Shown piece after piece: positions 7,604-15,863 of a stretch of 46,601 nucleotides of DNA. Source of the DNA: Verrucomicrobiales bacterium (GTDB taxonomy: Bacteria; Verrucomicrobiota; Verrucomicrobiia; Limisphaerales; UBA1100). The notes under the pieces were generated by a model that was given only the letters and a program-made list of their open reading frames with translations, was not told where the DNA came from and ran no database searches. The stretch is from NCBI GenBank assembly GCA_005809105.1, contig SYLI01000077.1, positions 1 through 46,601 on the forward strand, written 5' to 3'. Position 1 is the first letter of the stretch. Every line of letters starts with the position of its first letter. The position numbers and the translations under genes were made by a program.

Positions 7604-9580
7604 TCAGGCGCGCAACTTGGAGGCGATGGCTCGCGCGCGGTCAATGAGGCTCAAATCGCGCGACAGATCGCCAAAACGAAACGGGGGCATTCCGCTTTGG
7701 TTCTGGCCCAGCAGGTCGCCGGGGCCGCGCAACCTTAAATCCGCCTCGGCCACCTCGAAACCATCCTGCGTGCGTGTCAGCACCGCCATGCGCTCCAACA
7801 CGGCGGGGGTCTTCTGGTCGGACAGGAGGATGAAATGCGCCGCATGCGGGCCCCGGCCGATGCGACCGCGCAACTGATGGAGTTGGGTGAGCCCGAAGCA
7901 TTCGGCATTTTCAACCAGCATCACGGTCGCATTGGGGACATCCACGCCGACTTCCACCACCGTGGTGGCCAGAAGCACCGACAACGCGCCCGTGCGGAAC
8001 GACTGCATGATCCTCTCCTTTTCCTCCGCACTCATGCGGCCGTGCAGCATGCCGACACGATGCGGCGCGAAGGCCCGCTCCAGGCGCCCGGCCTCACGCT
8101 CAACCCCCTTCACGTCGGCAGGCGTGGCCTCTTCCGATTCCTCCCCGACACGGGGATAGACGACGTAGGCCTGTCTGCCCCGCTGCAATTCGGCGCGGAT
8201 AAAGTCCATCACCCGCGGCAGCCGGTCGGCGGCTCGCACATGCGTGCGCACGGCGCCCCGCCCCCCGGGCAGATGGTCGATCACAGAAACATCAAGGTCG
8301 CCGTAAAGGGTGAGGGCGAGGGTTCTGGGGATGGGCGTCGCGGTCATCACCAGCAGGTGCGGACAGGCCCCCTTGCGCAGCAGCCGGTTTCGTTGCTCGA
8401 CGCCAAACTTGTGCTGCTCGTCGATGATCACCAGCCCCACCTCGGGCAGTTGGAAGCTCTCTTCCAACAGGGCGTGGGTGCCCACCACCAGGATGGGGCC
8501 CCGGGAGGCAAAGCCCGATTCAGTGGAGTCGTGGTGATGGCGCGTCCGCAGCGCCACGGTGATGCCCAGGGGTTCGAGCCAGGTGCGCAAGAGCCTTGCG
8601 TGCTGGTCGGCCAGGATTTCCGTGGGGGCCATCAATAACGTGTGGCGGCCGCACTCGGCCACGGTGGTGATGGCGGCGGCGGCGACCACCGTCTTGCCGC
8701 TGCCGACGTCGCCATGCAGAAGCCGGCGCATGGGCACGGACGCGGCAAGATCGCGTTGGATCTCCCCCAAAACCCGTTGCTGCGCGCCGGTGAGTTTGAA
8801 AGGGAGCGAAGCGAGCAGTTGTTTTGACCACCGGCCGTGACCCGCGCACGCGGTGGCGCGCGCACGCGATTGCACGGCCATTCGCCGCCGGCGCAGGTCG
8901 GCTTGGAAGTCCACAAATTCATCCAACGCCAGCCGCTGCCTAGCCCGCTCTGAATCGTCCAGCTCGTCCGGAAAATGCAAATGCCCGAAGGCGGCGGCGC
9001 GCGTGGGCAGGTTCTCCACGGTGTAGGCGGGTTCAGGCACGCTCGGGGCATGCGCGTGGACGATCGACCAGGCCAGGCTGCGGAGCCAGCGTTGGGGGAG
9101 GCCTTCGGTCAGCGGATAGATCGGCACGATCCGGTCCATGTGGACGGGCGCGTCATCCCCCGCCTCCACGCGTTCCGTCTCGGGGTGATCCATGGCGCGC
9201 GGCTTCTGGGAGGCAAGCTTTCCAAACACCAGCATCTCGTCGCCGGTGCGAAACCAGCCGTCCATGTACGGCATGTTCCACCAGCGGCAATGCAACCTCG
9301 CCGTCCCGTCATCGAGGATGAATTCGAAGAGCCCACGCCCCCCGCGCAGCCGCCGCGCCCCCTGCGCCACCAATGTTCCCCGCAGCAGCGTGGGCTGCCC
9401 CAATTCAAGGCTGGCAATGGCGCGCGGATGCCGGCGGTCTTCATGGCGCCGCGGGCGATGTTCTAGAAGATCCCCAATCGTGAGCACTCCCAGCCGCGCC
9501 AATTGGGCGGCACGCTCGGGCCCCACGCCTCGCAGCGAGGCCAGCGGCTGCGAGAGCGCAGAAGTGGATGCCGGCGGCAC
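7604..9580 (-). CDS. recG: ATP-dependent DNA helicase RecG
   Basis: Monomeric superfamily 2 helicase that remodels stalled forks and Holliday junctions. The N-terminal wedge/OB region has LASLRGVGPERAAQLARLGV, LLEHRPRRHEDRR and the FEFILDDGTARLHCRWWN OB strands. The motor has Walker A in LLHGDVGSGKTVVAAA, box II DEQHKFGVEQR, motif III TATPIPRTLALTLYGDLD, and helicase C motifs LHGRMSAEEKE, TTVVEVGVDVPNA and QLRGRIGRG. The start is placed at GTG 9580 (about 658 residues), which puts the family-like sequence some 15 residues in, as in E. coli; an ATG at 9664 would add a basic stretch unlike RecG. It is the first gene of a minus-strand run reaching 1409. Confidence 0.95.
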   Translation of the reverse strand: MPPASTSALSQPLASLRGVGPERAAQLARLGVLTIGDLLEHRPRRHEDRRHPRAIASLELGQPTLLRGTLVAQGARRLRGGRGLFEFILDDGTARLHCRWWNMPYMDGWFRTGDEMLVFGKLASQKPRAMDHPETERVEAGDDAPVHMDRIVPIYPLTEGLPQRWLRSLAWSIVHAHAPSVPEPAYTVENLPTRAAAFGHLHFPDELDDSERARQRLALDEFVDFQADLRRRRMAVQSRARATACAGHGRWSKQLLASLPFKLTGAQQRVLGEIQRDLAASVPMRRLLHGDVGSGKTVVAAAAITTVAECGRHTLLMAPTEILADQHARLLRTWLEPLGITVALRTRHHHDSTESGFASRGPILVVGTHALLEESFQLPEVGLVIIDEQHKFGVEQRNRLLRKGACPHLLVMTATPIPRTLALTLYGDLDVSVIDHLPGGRGAVRTHVRAADRLPRVMDFIRAELQRGRQAYVVYPRVGEESEEATPADVKGVEREAGRLERAFAPHRVGMLHGRMSAEEKERIMQSFRTGALSVLLATTVVEVGVDVPNATVMLVENAECFGLTQLHQLRGRIGRGPHAAHFILLSDQKTPAVLERMAVLTRTQDGFEVAEADLRLRGPGDLLGQNQSGMPPFRFGDLSRDLSLIDRARAIASKLRA

Positions 9581-9676
9581 AGGGCGATTATGGAACCGCC
9601 GGGCCCGGGCCGAAGGCCAAGTTATCCGCAATTTTTCCGTTGCGCATCCACGGCCAATTCTCATGCTCGTCGCCCG

Positions 9677-10279
9677 ATGGCGCACGAGCAGGATGGCGTG
9701 GACAAACTCTGGCGGGAGTACGGCGTGGTGTTTCGCGGATTTGACGACCTGACGCTCGCGCGCTGGATGGCCCAGACGCTGGGGCAGCTCCAGGGCGGGT
9801 TATGGCGTCTTTCGCACCCCCTGCTGGCGTCGTACCGGCTGGCCGCGCAGGTTGCGCACGAACGCCAGATCTGGCCCCAGCGGCTCATCCATGTCCCCCC
9901 GGGCTACGGTGTAGCCGACTGCTGCGGGGGGCCGCTTTTGCCCATGGTCACGCGTGACCTCTGCGAAAGCGGACTGGTGTGCCTGCACTGCAACGCAACG
10001 GCTGCGGCCCTGACGCAAATCGCCACGCATCGGAAGGGGCTGGAGCAATGGGCTCGAAAGTACGCGCCCATCCACGCCGTCGCGCACTGGGACGATGCGC
10101 AGCGCAAGGCCGCGCGCGACTACGACAAGGCGTATGACCGTGCCGCCGAGCAGGCGGAGGCCTTGCTGACGGAACTGGGCGGCAAGTTTGCGCGGCCCCT
10201 GCTGGCCGAATTCTGCGCCGTCGTGTGGGAGGACCACGACGAGTGTTTGCAAGTGCGCCCCGAGGACGTCCCCCTCTAG
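9677..10279 (+). CDS. Conserved hypothetical protein with paired-cysteine motif
   Basis: 200 residues from ATG 9677. Upstream in-frame codons would overlap recG and give unlike sequence. I recognise no family. The middle holds VADCCGGPLLPMVTRDLCESG followed by LVCLHCNATAA, so five cysteines lie within about 30 residues (CC...C...CxxC), spaced like a zinc site. The flanks are helical and rich in aromatic and charged residues (WREYGVVFRGFDDLTLARWM at the start; EFCAVVWEDHDECLQVRPED at the end). No signal peptide or membrane segment. It is divergent from recG, and its stop shares a CTAG with the M42 peptidase stop. Function unknown; a metal-binding soluble protein is a reasonable guess. Confidence 0.7.
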   Translation: MAHEQDGVDKLWREYGVVFRGFDDLTLARWMAQTLGQLQGGLWRLSHPLLASYRLAAQVAHERQIWPQRLIHVPPGYGVADCCGGPLLPMVTRDLCESGLVCLHCNATAAALTQIATHRKGLEQWARKYAPIHAVAHWDDAQRKAARDYDKAYDRAAEQAEALLTELGGKFARPLLAEFCAVVWEDHDECLQVRPEDVPL

Positions 10280-11343
10280 ATCTTCACCTTGAACTCCTCG
10301 CCGGCTTTGAGCGACCGGGCAAACCCCGCCATCAGCCGCGGGATGCATTCCAGGTCCTTGAGGTTCACCACTTCCACGGGGGAGTGCATGTACCGGTTGG
10401 GCAGGCTGATGAGCCCGCTGGGGATGCCGCCGCGTGTCCAGAAAATCACATCGGTGTCGGTGCCGCTGGAGGCGGACACCGCCTCATGCTGCACGGGCAT
10501 CTTCAACCCCGCCGCCACGGATTCCAGACGCCGGACCACCTCGGGATGGTTGCACACGCCGTGGGTGAGCGTCGGGCCGCGGCCCAGACGAATGTCGCCG
10601 TGCGTGGTTCGCGAAACCGTGGGAAAATCGGTTGCATGCGTCACGTCCACCACCAGCGCCACATCGGGCTTGAGGCTGTAGGCAATCTGCCGTGCCCCAA
10701 AGAGGCCCACCTCCTCCTGGGTGTTGGACACGGCGCAAACCTCGGCATGGCAACTGCCTGACAGGCGCAAGAGGCGCAGGGCTTCGGCCACGGCGAAGGT
10801 GCCGATGCGGTTGTCAAACGCCCTCGCCACGGCCAGGTCGCCGTGCAGCATTTGAAATTCCTGATTGAGCGTGATGGGGTCGCCGACGCGGACGCGTTTC
10901 TCCGCCGCCTTCCGGTCCGGCGCGCCGATGTCGATGAAGAGATCCTGCACCTTGGGCAGCTTGGGCTCGCCGTCCACCTTGGTCAGGTGCGGGGCGACAC
11001 TGCCGATGACACCGAGCACGGGGCCGGTGCGCGAGTGGATGGTCACCCGCTGCGCCTTGCTCACGACCGCGTCCACGCCGCCCATGCGCTTGACGTAGAG
11101 GTATCCGTGGTCGTCGACATAGTTCACGGCAAGCGCGATTTCGTCGGCGTGCGCGGCGAGCATCAGCCGGGGCGAGCCGCCCTTGTTATACACCGCAACG
11201 CAGTTGCCGTAGGAGTCGCTGAAGGTCTCGTCGGCAAAAGCGGCGACATAGTCCAGCCACACGCGCTGGCCGCGCGCCTCGTAACTGGTCGGGCTGGGGG
11301 TGTTGACCAACTGTTGGAGAAAGTCCAGCGATTCCTTGCGCAT
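10276..11343 (-). CDS. M42-family metallo-aminopeptidase (glutamyl aminopeptidase/TET type)
   Basis: 355 residues, normal for M42 dizinc aminopeptidases, which form large cytosolic TET-like assemblies that trim peptides. Metal-site motifs in order: AAHADEIALAV (His65, Asp67), ARAFDNRIG (bridging Asp near 178), SNTQEEVGLFGA (catalytic Glu pair near 211), VVDVTHATD (Asp near 236) and PNRYMHSPVEVV (His near 328). The start ATG at 11343 begins MRKESLDFLQQLVNTPSPTSYE, as in the family. Specificity cannot be told from sequence; some members are annotated as endoglucanases, which is doubtful. It converges tail-to-tail with the 200-residue gene at 9677, overlapping by four bases. Confidence 0.93.
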   Translation of the reverse strand: MRKESLDFLQQLVNTPSPTSYEARGQRVWLDYVAAFADETFSDSYGNCVAVYNKGGSPRLMLAAHADEIALAVNYVDDHGYLYVKRMGGVDAVVSKAQRVTIHSRTGPVLGVIGSVAPHLTKVDGEPKLPKVQDLFIDIGAPDRKAAEKRVRVGDPITLNQEFQMLHGDLAVARAFDNRIGTFAVAEALRLLRLSGSCHAEVCAVSNTQEEVGLFGARQIAYSLKPDVALVVDVTHATDFPTVSRTTHGDIRLGRGPTLTHGVCNHPEVVRRLESVAAGLKMPVQHEAVSASSGTDTDVIFWTRGGIPSGLISLPNRYMHSPVEVVNLKDLECIPRLMAGFARSLKAGEEFKVKI

Positions 11344-11407
11344 GGCGGGATAGGTTACCGGGAGGTGCTCGCGCGTCCAGCAGGAATGGACTTTGCGCCA
11401 CCCACGC

Positions 11408-11436
11408 TCGACAGGTGCCTCCCAAGTTCGCTAAAT
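11408..11436 (+). promoter_or_regulatory. Possible promoter for proB
   Basis: TCGACA at 11408-11413 (five of six to the -35 consensus) is followed after 17 bases by CTAAAT at 11431-11436, a weak -10. Transcription would begin around 11443, only a base or two before the proB GTG at 11445, so the message would be nearly leaderless. The 101-base divergent gap between the M42 peptidase and proB is the only place a proB promoter could sit. Weak, by inspection only. Confidence 0.3.
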
Positions 11437-11444
11437 AGCCATGC

Positions 11445-12521
11445 GTGCGCGCCGCCAGCATTGGCAATCCAGCCCGGGTCGTTCTGAAACTGGGAACCGG
11501 AGTCCTTACCGACGAGCGCAGGCGCATGGACGTGCCTCAGCTCAAGCGGCTGGTTGCGCAGGTTGCCGCGCAGTGCAAGGAGGGGCGCGAGATGGTGATC
11601 GTGACCTCCGGCGCGGTCGGCGCGGGCATGGGCGCGCTGGGGTACGACCGGCGTCCGGTGTCGCTGGCGCAATTGCAGGCGTGCGCGGCCGTGGGCCAGT
11701 CGCGCTTGATGGCGACGTACGAGAAGCTTTTTGCAGAGCACGACCTGACGGTGGCCCAGGTGCTGCTGACCCATGATGACCTGGCCGACCAGGACCGCCA
11801 TCTCAACGCGCGCAACACGCTGGTGACGCTGCTGGGCCGCGGCGTGGTGCCCATCATCAACGAGAACGATGCCGTCTCCTCGACCGAACTAAAGTTTGGA
11901 GATAACGACCGGCTCTCGGCGCTCGTCGCGGCGTTGTTGCCGGCCGACCTGCTCATCGTACTCACCACGGTCGAGGGCGTGGTGGAGAACTTTGGCACGA
12001 AGGACGCGCGCGTCCTGCCTCTTGTTGAGCGCATCGACGCGGGCTTGGAAAGCATCGCCCGCGGTACCACAAGTGCCACGGCCGTGGGCGGGATGGCGTC
12101 AAAAATCCAGGCGGCAAAAATTGCCGTGCGCTCGGGCATCCCACTCGTCATTGCTTCGGGGCGCAGGGCTGGCGTGCTTGCTTCGATTTTTGCGGGTGAG
12201 GACGTGGGAACCCTCTTCCTGCCCAAGCCCACGCGGCTAAAGGGTCGCAAGCGGTGGATCGCCTTTTTTCATCACCCGCGGGGAACGCTGACGGTGGACG
12301 AGGGTGCCAAGCGTGCCCTGCGCGAAAGGGGACGGAGCCTCCTGCGCCCGGGCATCGCGCACTGCGAGGGTACCTTTAATGCGGGCGACGTGGTGTGCCT
12401 GTGCGACGCCGACGGGCTTGAGTTCGCTCGCGGCATCAGCCGCCGTAGCGCCGCCGACATTCGTTCCGGCGCCCAAAGCCGCGAGGAAGTGGTGCACCGC
12501 GACGACTTGGTCATCCTCTAA
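11445..12521 (+). CDS. proB: Glutamate 5-kinase with C-terminal PUA domain
   Basis: First step of proline synthesis: ATP-dependent phosphorylation of glutamate. 358 residues from GTG 11445. The amino-acid kinase domain shows VVLKLGTGVLTDE, TSGAVGAGMGALGY, AAVGQSRLMATYEKLF, AQVLLTHDDL, NENDAVSSTELKFGDNDRLS and GGMASKIQAAKIAVRSGIPLVIASGR. A PUA domain follows from about residue 270 (RKRWIAFFHHPRGTLTVDEGA, GDVVCLCDADGLEFARGIS). Both proline feedback and ATP sites lie in the first domain (family knowledge). It is divergent from the M42 peptidase, 4 bases upstream of mazG, and not next to proA (2743-4026). Confidence 0.96.
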   Translation: MRAASIGNPARVVLKLGTGVLTDERRRMDVPQLKRLVAQVAAQCKEGREMVIVTSGAVGAGMGALGYDRRPVSLAQLQACAAVGQSRLMATYEKLFAEHDLTVAQVLLTHDDLADQDRHLNARNTLVTLLGRGVVPIINENDAVSSTELKFGDNDRLSALVAALLPADLLIVLTTVEGVVENFGTKDARVLPLVERIDAGLESIARGTTSATAVGGMASKIQAAKIAVRSGIPLVIASGRRAGVLASIFAGEDVGTLFLPKPTRLKGRKRWIAFFHHPRGTLTVDEGAKRALRERGRSLLRPGIAHCEGTFNAGDVVCLCDADGLEFARGISRRSAADIRSGAQSREEVVHRDDLVIL

Positions 12522-12525
12522 AGGC

Positions 12526-13197
12526 GTGAGCGTACGAAAGAAATCCACAGCTCGAAAGTCGGGTATCCAAGAGCTGTTGGTGGTGATGAGCCGGCTGCGT
12601 GGCCCCAAGGGCTGCCCTTGGGATCGCGAGCAGACGCACCAGACGCTGCGGTATCACGCGGTGGAGGAGGCGTACGAACTCATGGACGCCATCGAGTCGC
12701 GAGACGACCACGAGCTGGTCGAGGAACTCGGCGACCTGCTCTTGCAGGTGGTCTTTCACTGCCAGCTTGGGCGTGAACGGGGCGCGTTTGACTTTGAGAG
12801 GGTGGCGTGCGGAATCGCACAAAAACTCGTGCGGCGTCACCCGCATGTGTTTGGCAGTGTCCGAGTGAAAGATGTGGACGAGGTGTGGGCAAACTGGGAG
12901 CGCATCAAGGGTGAGGAGAAGCGCGGTACGCGCCGTGCGCGGCCCAGCGCGCTCGATGGCATTCCCCGCCACCTGCCCGCGTTGCTGCGTGCGGAGACGT
13001 TGGTGAAAAAGGCCCGGAAGTCGGGACTGCTGGGGAGCGACGCGCGTCGCCGGCGCAAGTCGGTGGTGGTGGGGGAGATCTTCGCGCTGTGTGCCGAGGC
13101 GCAGGCCGATGGTTGGTCGGCCGAGGCGGCGCTGCGCGCGGAAACCGACCGACGCGAGAGTCGTTTGCGTCGGATTGAACAAGGGCGTGCAAAATGA
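12526..13197 (+). CDS. mazG: Nucleoside triphosphate pyrophosphohydrolase
   Basis: All-alpha NTP pyrophosphohydrolase that hydrolyses (d)NTPs to monophosphates and pyrophosphate, as a housecleaning enzyme. 223 residues from GTG 12526, which lies 4 bases after the proB stop; E. coli MazG has 263. Motifs: LRGPKGCPWDREQTHQTLR, the EEAYELMDAI and ELGDLLLQVVFH metal-binding helices (ExxE...ExxD), RHPHVFGSV and WERIKGEEK at the first-domain end. The second domain is shorter and basic (ARKSGLLGSDARRRRK). Its TGA overlaps the ATG of the secreted CotH protein (ATGA), so the two are translationally coupled. Confidence 0.93.
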   Translation: MSVRKKSTARKSGIQELLVVMSRLRGPKGCPWDREQTHQTLRYHAVEEAYELMDAIESRDDHELVEELGDLLLQVVFHCQLGRERGAFDFERVACGIAQKLVRRHPHVFGSVRVKDVDEVWANWERIKGEEKRGTRRARPSALDGIPRHLPALLRAETLVKKARKSGLLGSDARRRRKSVVVGEIFALCAEAQADGWSAEAALRAETDRRESRLRRIEQGRAK

Positions 13198-15818
13198 TCC
13201 CGTCATTCTTGCTGCGGGCGATTGGCTTGGGACTCGTGATGGTCTTGAGTCCGCCGGTGATGGCAAGGGTAGTCATTAACGAGATTCATTTTGATCCGCC
13301 GGGAAAGGTGCCGGCGGACTTCATCGAGCTCTACAACTCCGGCGTGACCCCGGTGGATCTGGCCGGTTGGACGTTGGAAAAGTTTACCTTCACCACCAAT
13401 GCGGTTGTCCCCCCCGACGGCTATCTGGTTGTGGCGAAGGATCCGGGGCTTTTCGCCAAAGCGTTTGGCGCGCGCGCGCTGGGTCCGTTGCCGGGAAAGC
13501 TGCAGGCTAGAGGCGAACGCGTCACGCTGCGCGACGCCTCCGGGAAGGCCGTGGACGCCGTGGCTTTCGATGTGGGGTTTCCTTGGCCGACGGCGGCGGC
13601 AGGAGGCGGCTCGTCGATGGAGCGAATTCATTCGACGCTCGATGGCAGGCGTGCAGCGTCTTGGCGAAGTTCCGGATTCCCGGTGGTCGGGGCACCCGTT
13701 GCCCGGAATCCCACACCGGGACGCAAGAATTCTGTGTGGGCTACCAATGCTCCCCCTGCCGTCGCCGCTGTGGCGCATTTCCCCTTGAAACCCAAGTCGG
13801 GCGAACGAGTGCGCGTCTCGGCGCGGGTGGAGGATCCCGACGGCGTGAAGAGCGTCGTGTTGCAGGTGCAGGTGGTGGATCCCGGGGCGTATGTGCGCCG
13901 CACTGATGCGGAGTATGACCGGCGCTGGCAGGAGTTCGCCATGTACGATGATGGAACGAGTGGTGACGCGCTGGCCGGTGATGGACACTTCGAGGTCGAG
14001 CTGCCAGCGGATCTGCAGCGACACCGGCGGCTCATCCGATACCGGATTGTCGCGACCGATGGCGTGGGACTTGGATGCCGTGTTCCCTACGTGGACGACG
14101 ATTGTCCCAACTTCGCCTGGTTCTGCCACGACGGCATTCCCGCTTGGGCCGGAAGCAGTCAGCCTGGAAAGACGCCTGCGGTGGAGTTTTCGCGGGGATT
14201 GCTCGGCACCCTGCCGGCCTACCATCTGGTCGCCACCCACGATGACGTGGAGCGCAGCCAGTGGGATGGCGGCTTTAACAAGCGCCGGCTGCATGGCACG
14301 CTGGTTCACGAGGGGCGCGTTTACGATCACATCCTTTTTCAGAACCGCGGCCAAGCCAGCACGCATGTGGCGGGCAAAAACAAGTGGGGCCTTCATTTCA
14401 ATCGCGCCCACGAACTGCGGGCTCGCGACCACTGGGGCCGGCCCTACTCCAGCGCGTGGGATCATCTCAACTTGAGCGCGTGCGCCAGTCCTTGGGTGCA
14501 GGTCAATCGCGGCATGGCCGGAATGGACGAGGCCGTTGCGTTTCGCGCGTATCATCTGGCGGGTGTTCCCAGCCCAAACACGCACTGGCTTCACTTCCGT
14601 GTGGTCAGCCGCGCCGAGGAGTCATCGCCGCGCAATCAGTTCGAAGGCGACTTGTGGGGGCTCTACCTCGCTGTGCAGGATCCCGACGGCGGCTGGATGA
14701 AGGACCGGGGTCTTCGCGAGGGCAACTCGTACAGTCCGGAGACCGGGCGCAAGCATCTGGCGAGCGGCATGCCCTCCAATCATGAGGACTACAACCAGTT
14801 CATGAATGGATCGCGCACCACGCAACTGGAATCATGGTGGCGCGAAAACCTGGATCTGGACGCCTACTTCAGCTTTCACGCCATGAACAGGATTGTTTCC
14901 AACGTCGACCTGCGTCACGGCGCGAATCATTTTCTCTACCACGCCCGTGGCGGCAAGTGGTCGCCGGTGCCGTGGGACATTGACATGATGTTCATCCCCA
15001 AGACGCACTGGCCGGGAATCATCGACCAGGCGCGGTGCTTGGAGCTTCCGACGTTGCGGCGTGAGTACCAAAACCGTGCGCGGGAAATCCTGGATCTCTT
15101 CTGCAGCGACCCCGGGCGCCAAGGCGGACAGATTGGCCAACTGGTGGCTGAACTGGCGAGTGCCATCGAGCCTGCGGGCCACACGCGGGATTGGGCGCAG
15201 CTGGATATGGCCCTTTGGAATTGGCATCCGCGAACGGGCGACAAGGGCGCGTTTTACCGAAACCCCGCGCGGCAAGGAATGATGGGGGGCGAGTTTGAAC
15301 GCAAGCTGTCCACGCCGGACTTCGCTGGCTTCTGCAGGTACATCGTCGAATTCTGCACCGACTCCCGCCCAGCGGGGAATTACCGGCCCAACGATGGTGA
15401 TCCGCGTGGCTACGGGTTCGGGCATCTGTCCTGGGAGGCAAAGGATGCAGCGGCCCCCCATCGGCCGGTGGTTCGCTACACCGGGCCCGTGGGATTCCCT
15501 GCGGGCAATCTCACGTTTGAGGTGTCTGGATTTGCCGCGCCGGTCAGCGGTGGAAAGGCGGCCGCCGTGCAATGGCGGGCGGGCCGGATCAGCGCACCGG
15601 GCCTTTCGGGCCATGTCGCGGGTGAACCCTGTCGCTACGAAATCGAGCCGCATTGGACTTCCAAACCAGAGCCCCCACAGCAGGGCATCTGGCGTCTCCC
15701 GCCCTCGGCGGTTTCCCCGGGCGGAGTGATCCGTGTGCGTGCGCGCTATCAGGACGATGCGGGACGCTGGAGCCATTGGTCGGCCCCCTTCCAGTTCGCG
15801 CCCTCGCCGGGCCTGTGA
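13194..15818 (+). CDS. Secreted lamin-tail domain / CotH-like protein
   Basis: 874 residues starting in an ATGA overlap with mazG. The N-terminus is a Sec signal peptide (hydrophobic through about residue 23, likely cut after VMA). Residues about 24-165 form a lamin-tail domain (RVVINEIHFDPPG, DFIELYNSG, LAGWTLEKFTF, LVVAKDP). An Ig-like segment follows (about 190-300, RVSARVEDPDGVKSVVLQVQ). A CotH-type region runs about 325-640 (LPAYHLVATHDDVERSQW, FQNRGQASTHVAGKNKWG, GLYLAVQDPDGGW, and the acidic WDIDMMFIPKTHW). A beta-sandwich tail ends the protein. CotH proteins are atypical protein kinases known from spore coats, but LTD-CotH proteins are common as secreted proteins in Planctomycetes and Verrucomicrobia. 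Substrate unknown; cell surface or secreted location is inferred. Confidence 0.88.
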   Translation: MIPSFLLRAIGLGLVMVLSPPVMARVVINEIHFDPPGKVPADFIELYNSGVTPVDLAGWTLEKFTFTTNAVVPPDGYLVVAKDPGLFAKAFGARALGPLPGKLQARGERVTLRDASGKAVDAVAFDVGFPWPTAAAGGGSSMERIHSTLDGRRAASWRSSGFPVVGAPVARNPTPGRKNSVWATNAPPAVAAVAHFPLKPKSGERVRVSARVEDPDGVKSVVLQVQVVDPGAYVRRTDAEYDRRWQEFAMYDDGTSGDALAGDGHFEVELPADLQRHRRLIRYRIVATDGVGLGCRVPYVDDDCPNFAWFCHDGIPAWAGSSQPGKTPAVEFSRGLLGTLPAYHLVATHDDVERSQWDGGFNKRRLHGTLVHEGRVYDHILFQNRGQASTHVAGKNKWGLHFNRAHELRARDHWGRPYSSAWDHLNLSACASPWVQVNRGMAGMDEAVAFRAYHLAGVPSPNTHWLHFRVVSRAEESSPRNQFEGDLWGLYLAVQDPDGGWMKDRGLREGNSYSPETGRKHLASGMPSNHEDYNQFMNGSRTTQLESWWRENLDLDAYFSFHAMNRIVSNVDLRHGANHFLYHARGGKWSPVPWDIDMMFIPKTHWPGIIDQARCLELPTLRREYQNRAREILDLFCSDPGRQGGQIGQLVAELASAIEPAGHTRDWAQLDMALWNWHPRTGDKGAFYRNPARQGMMGGEFERKLSTPDFAGFCRYIVEFCTDSRPAGNYRPNDGDPRGYGFGHLSWEAKDAAAPHRPVVRYTGPVGFPAGNLTFEVSGFAAPVSGGKAAAVQWRAGRISAPGLSGHVAGEPCRYEIEPHWTSKPEPPQQGIWRLPPSAVSPGGVIRVRARYQDDAGRWSHWSAPFQFAPSPGL

Positions 15819-15863
15819 TTTTAAGTCGCCAGAAGGGCCGTGGAATCTATATTCGCCGCCACC

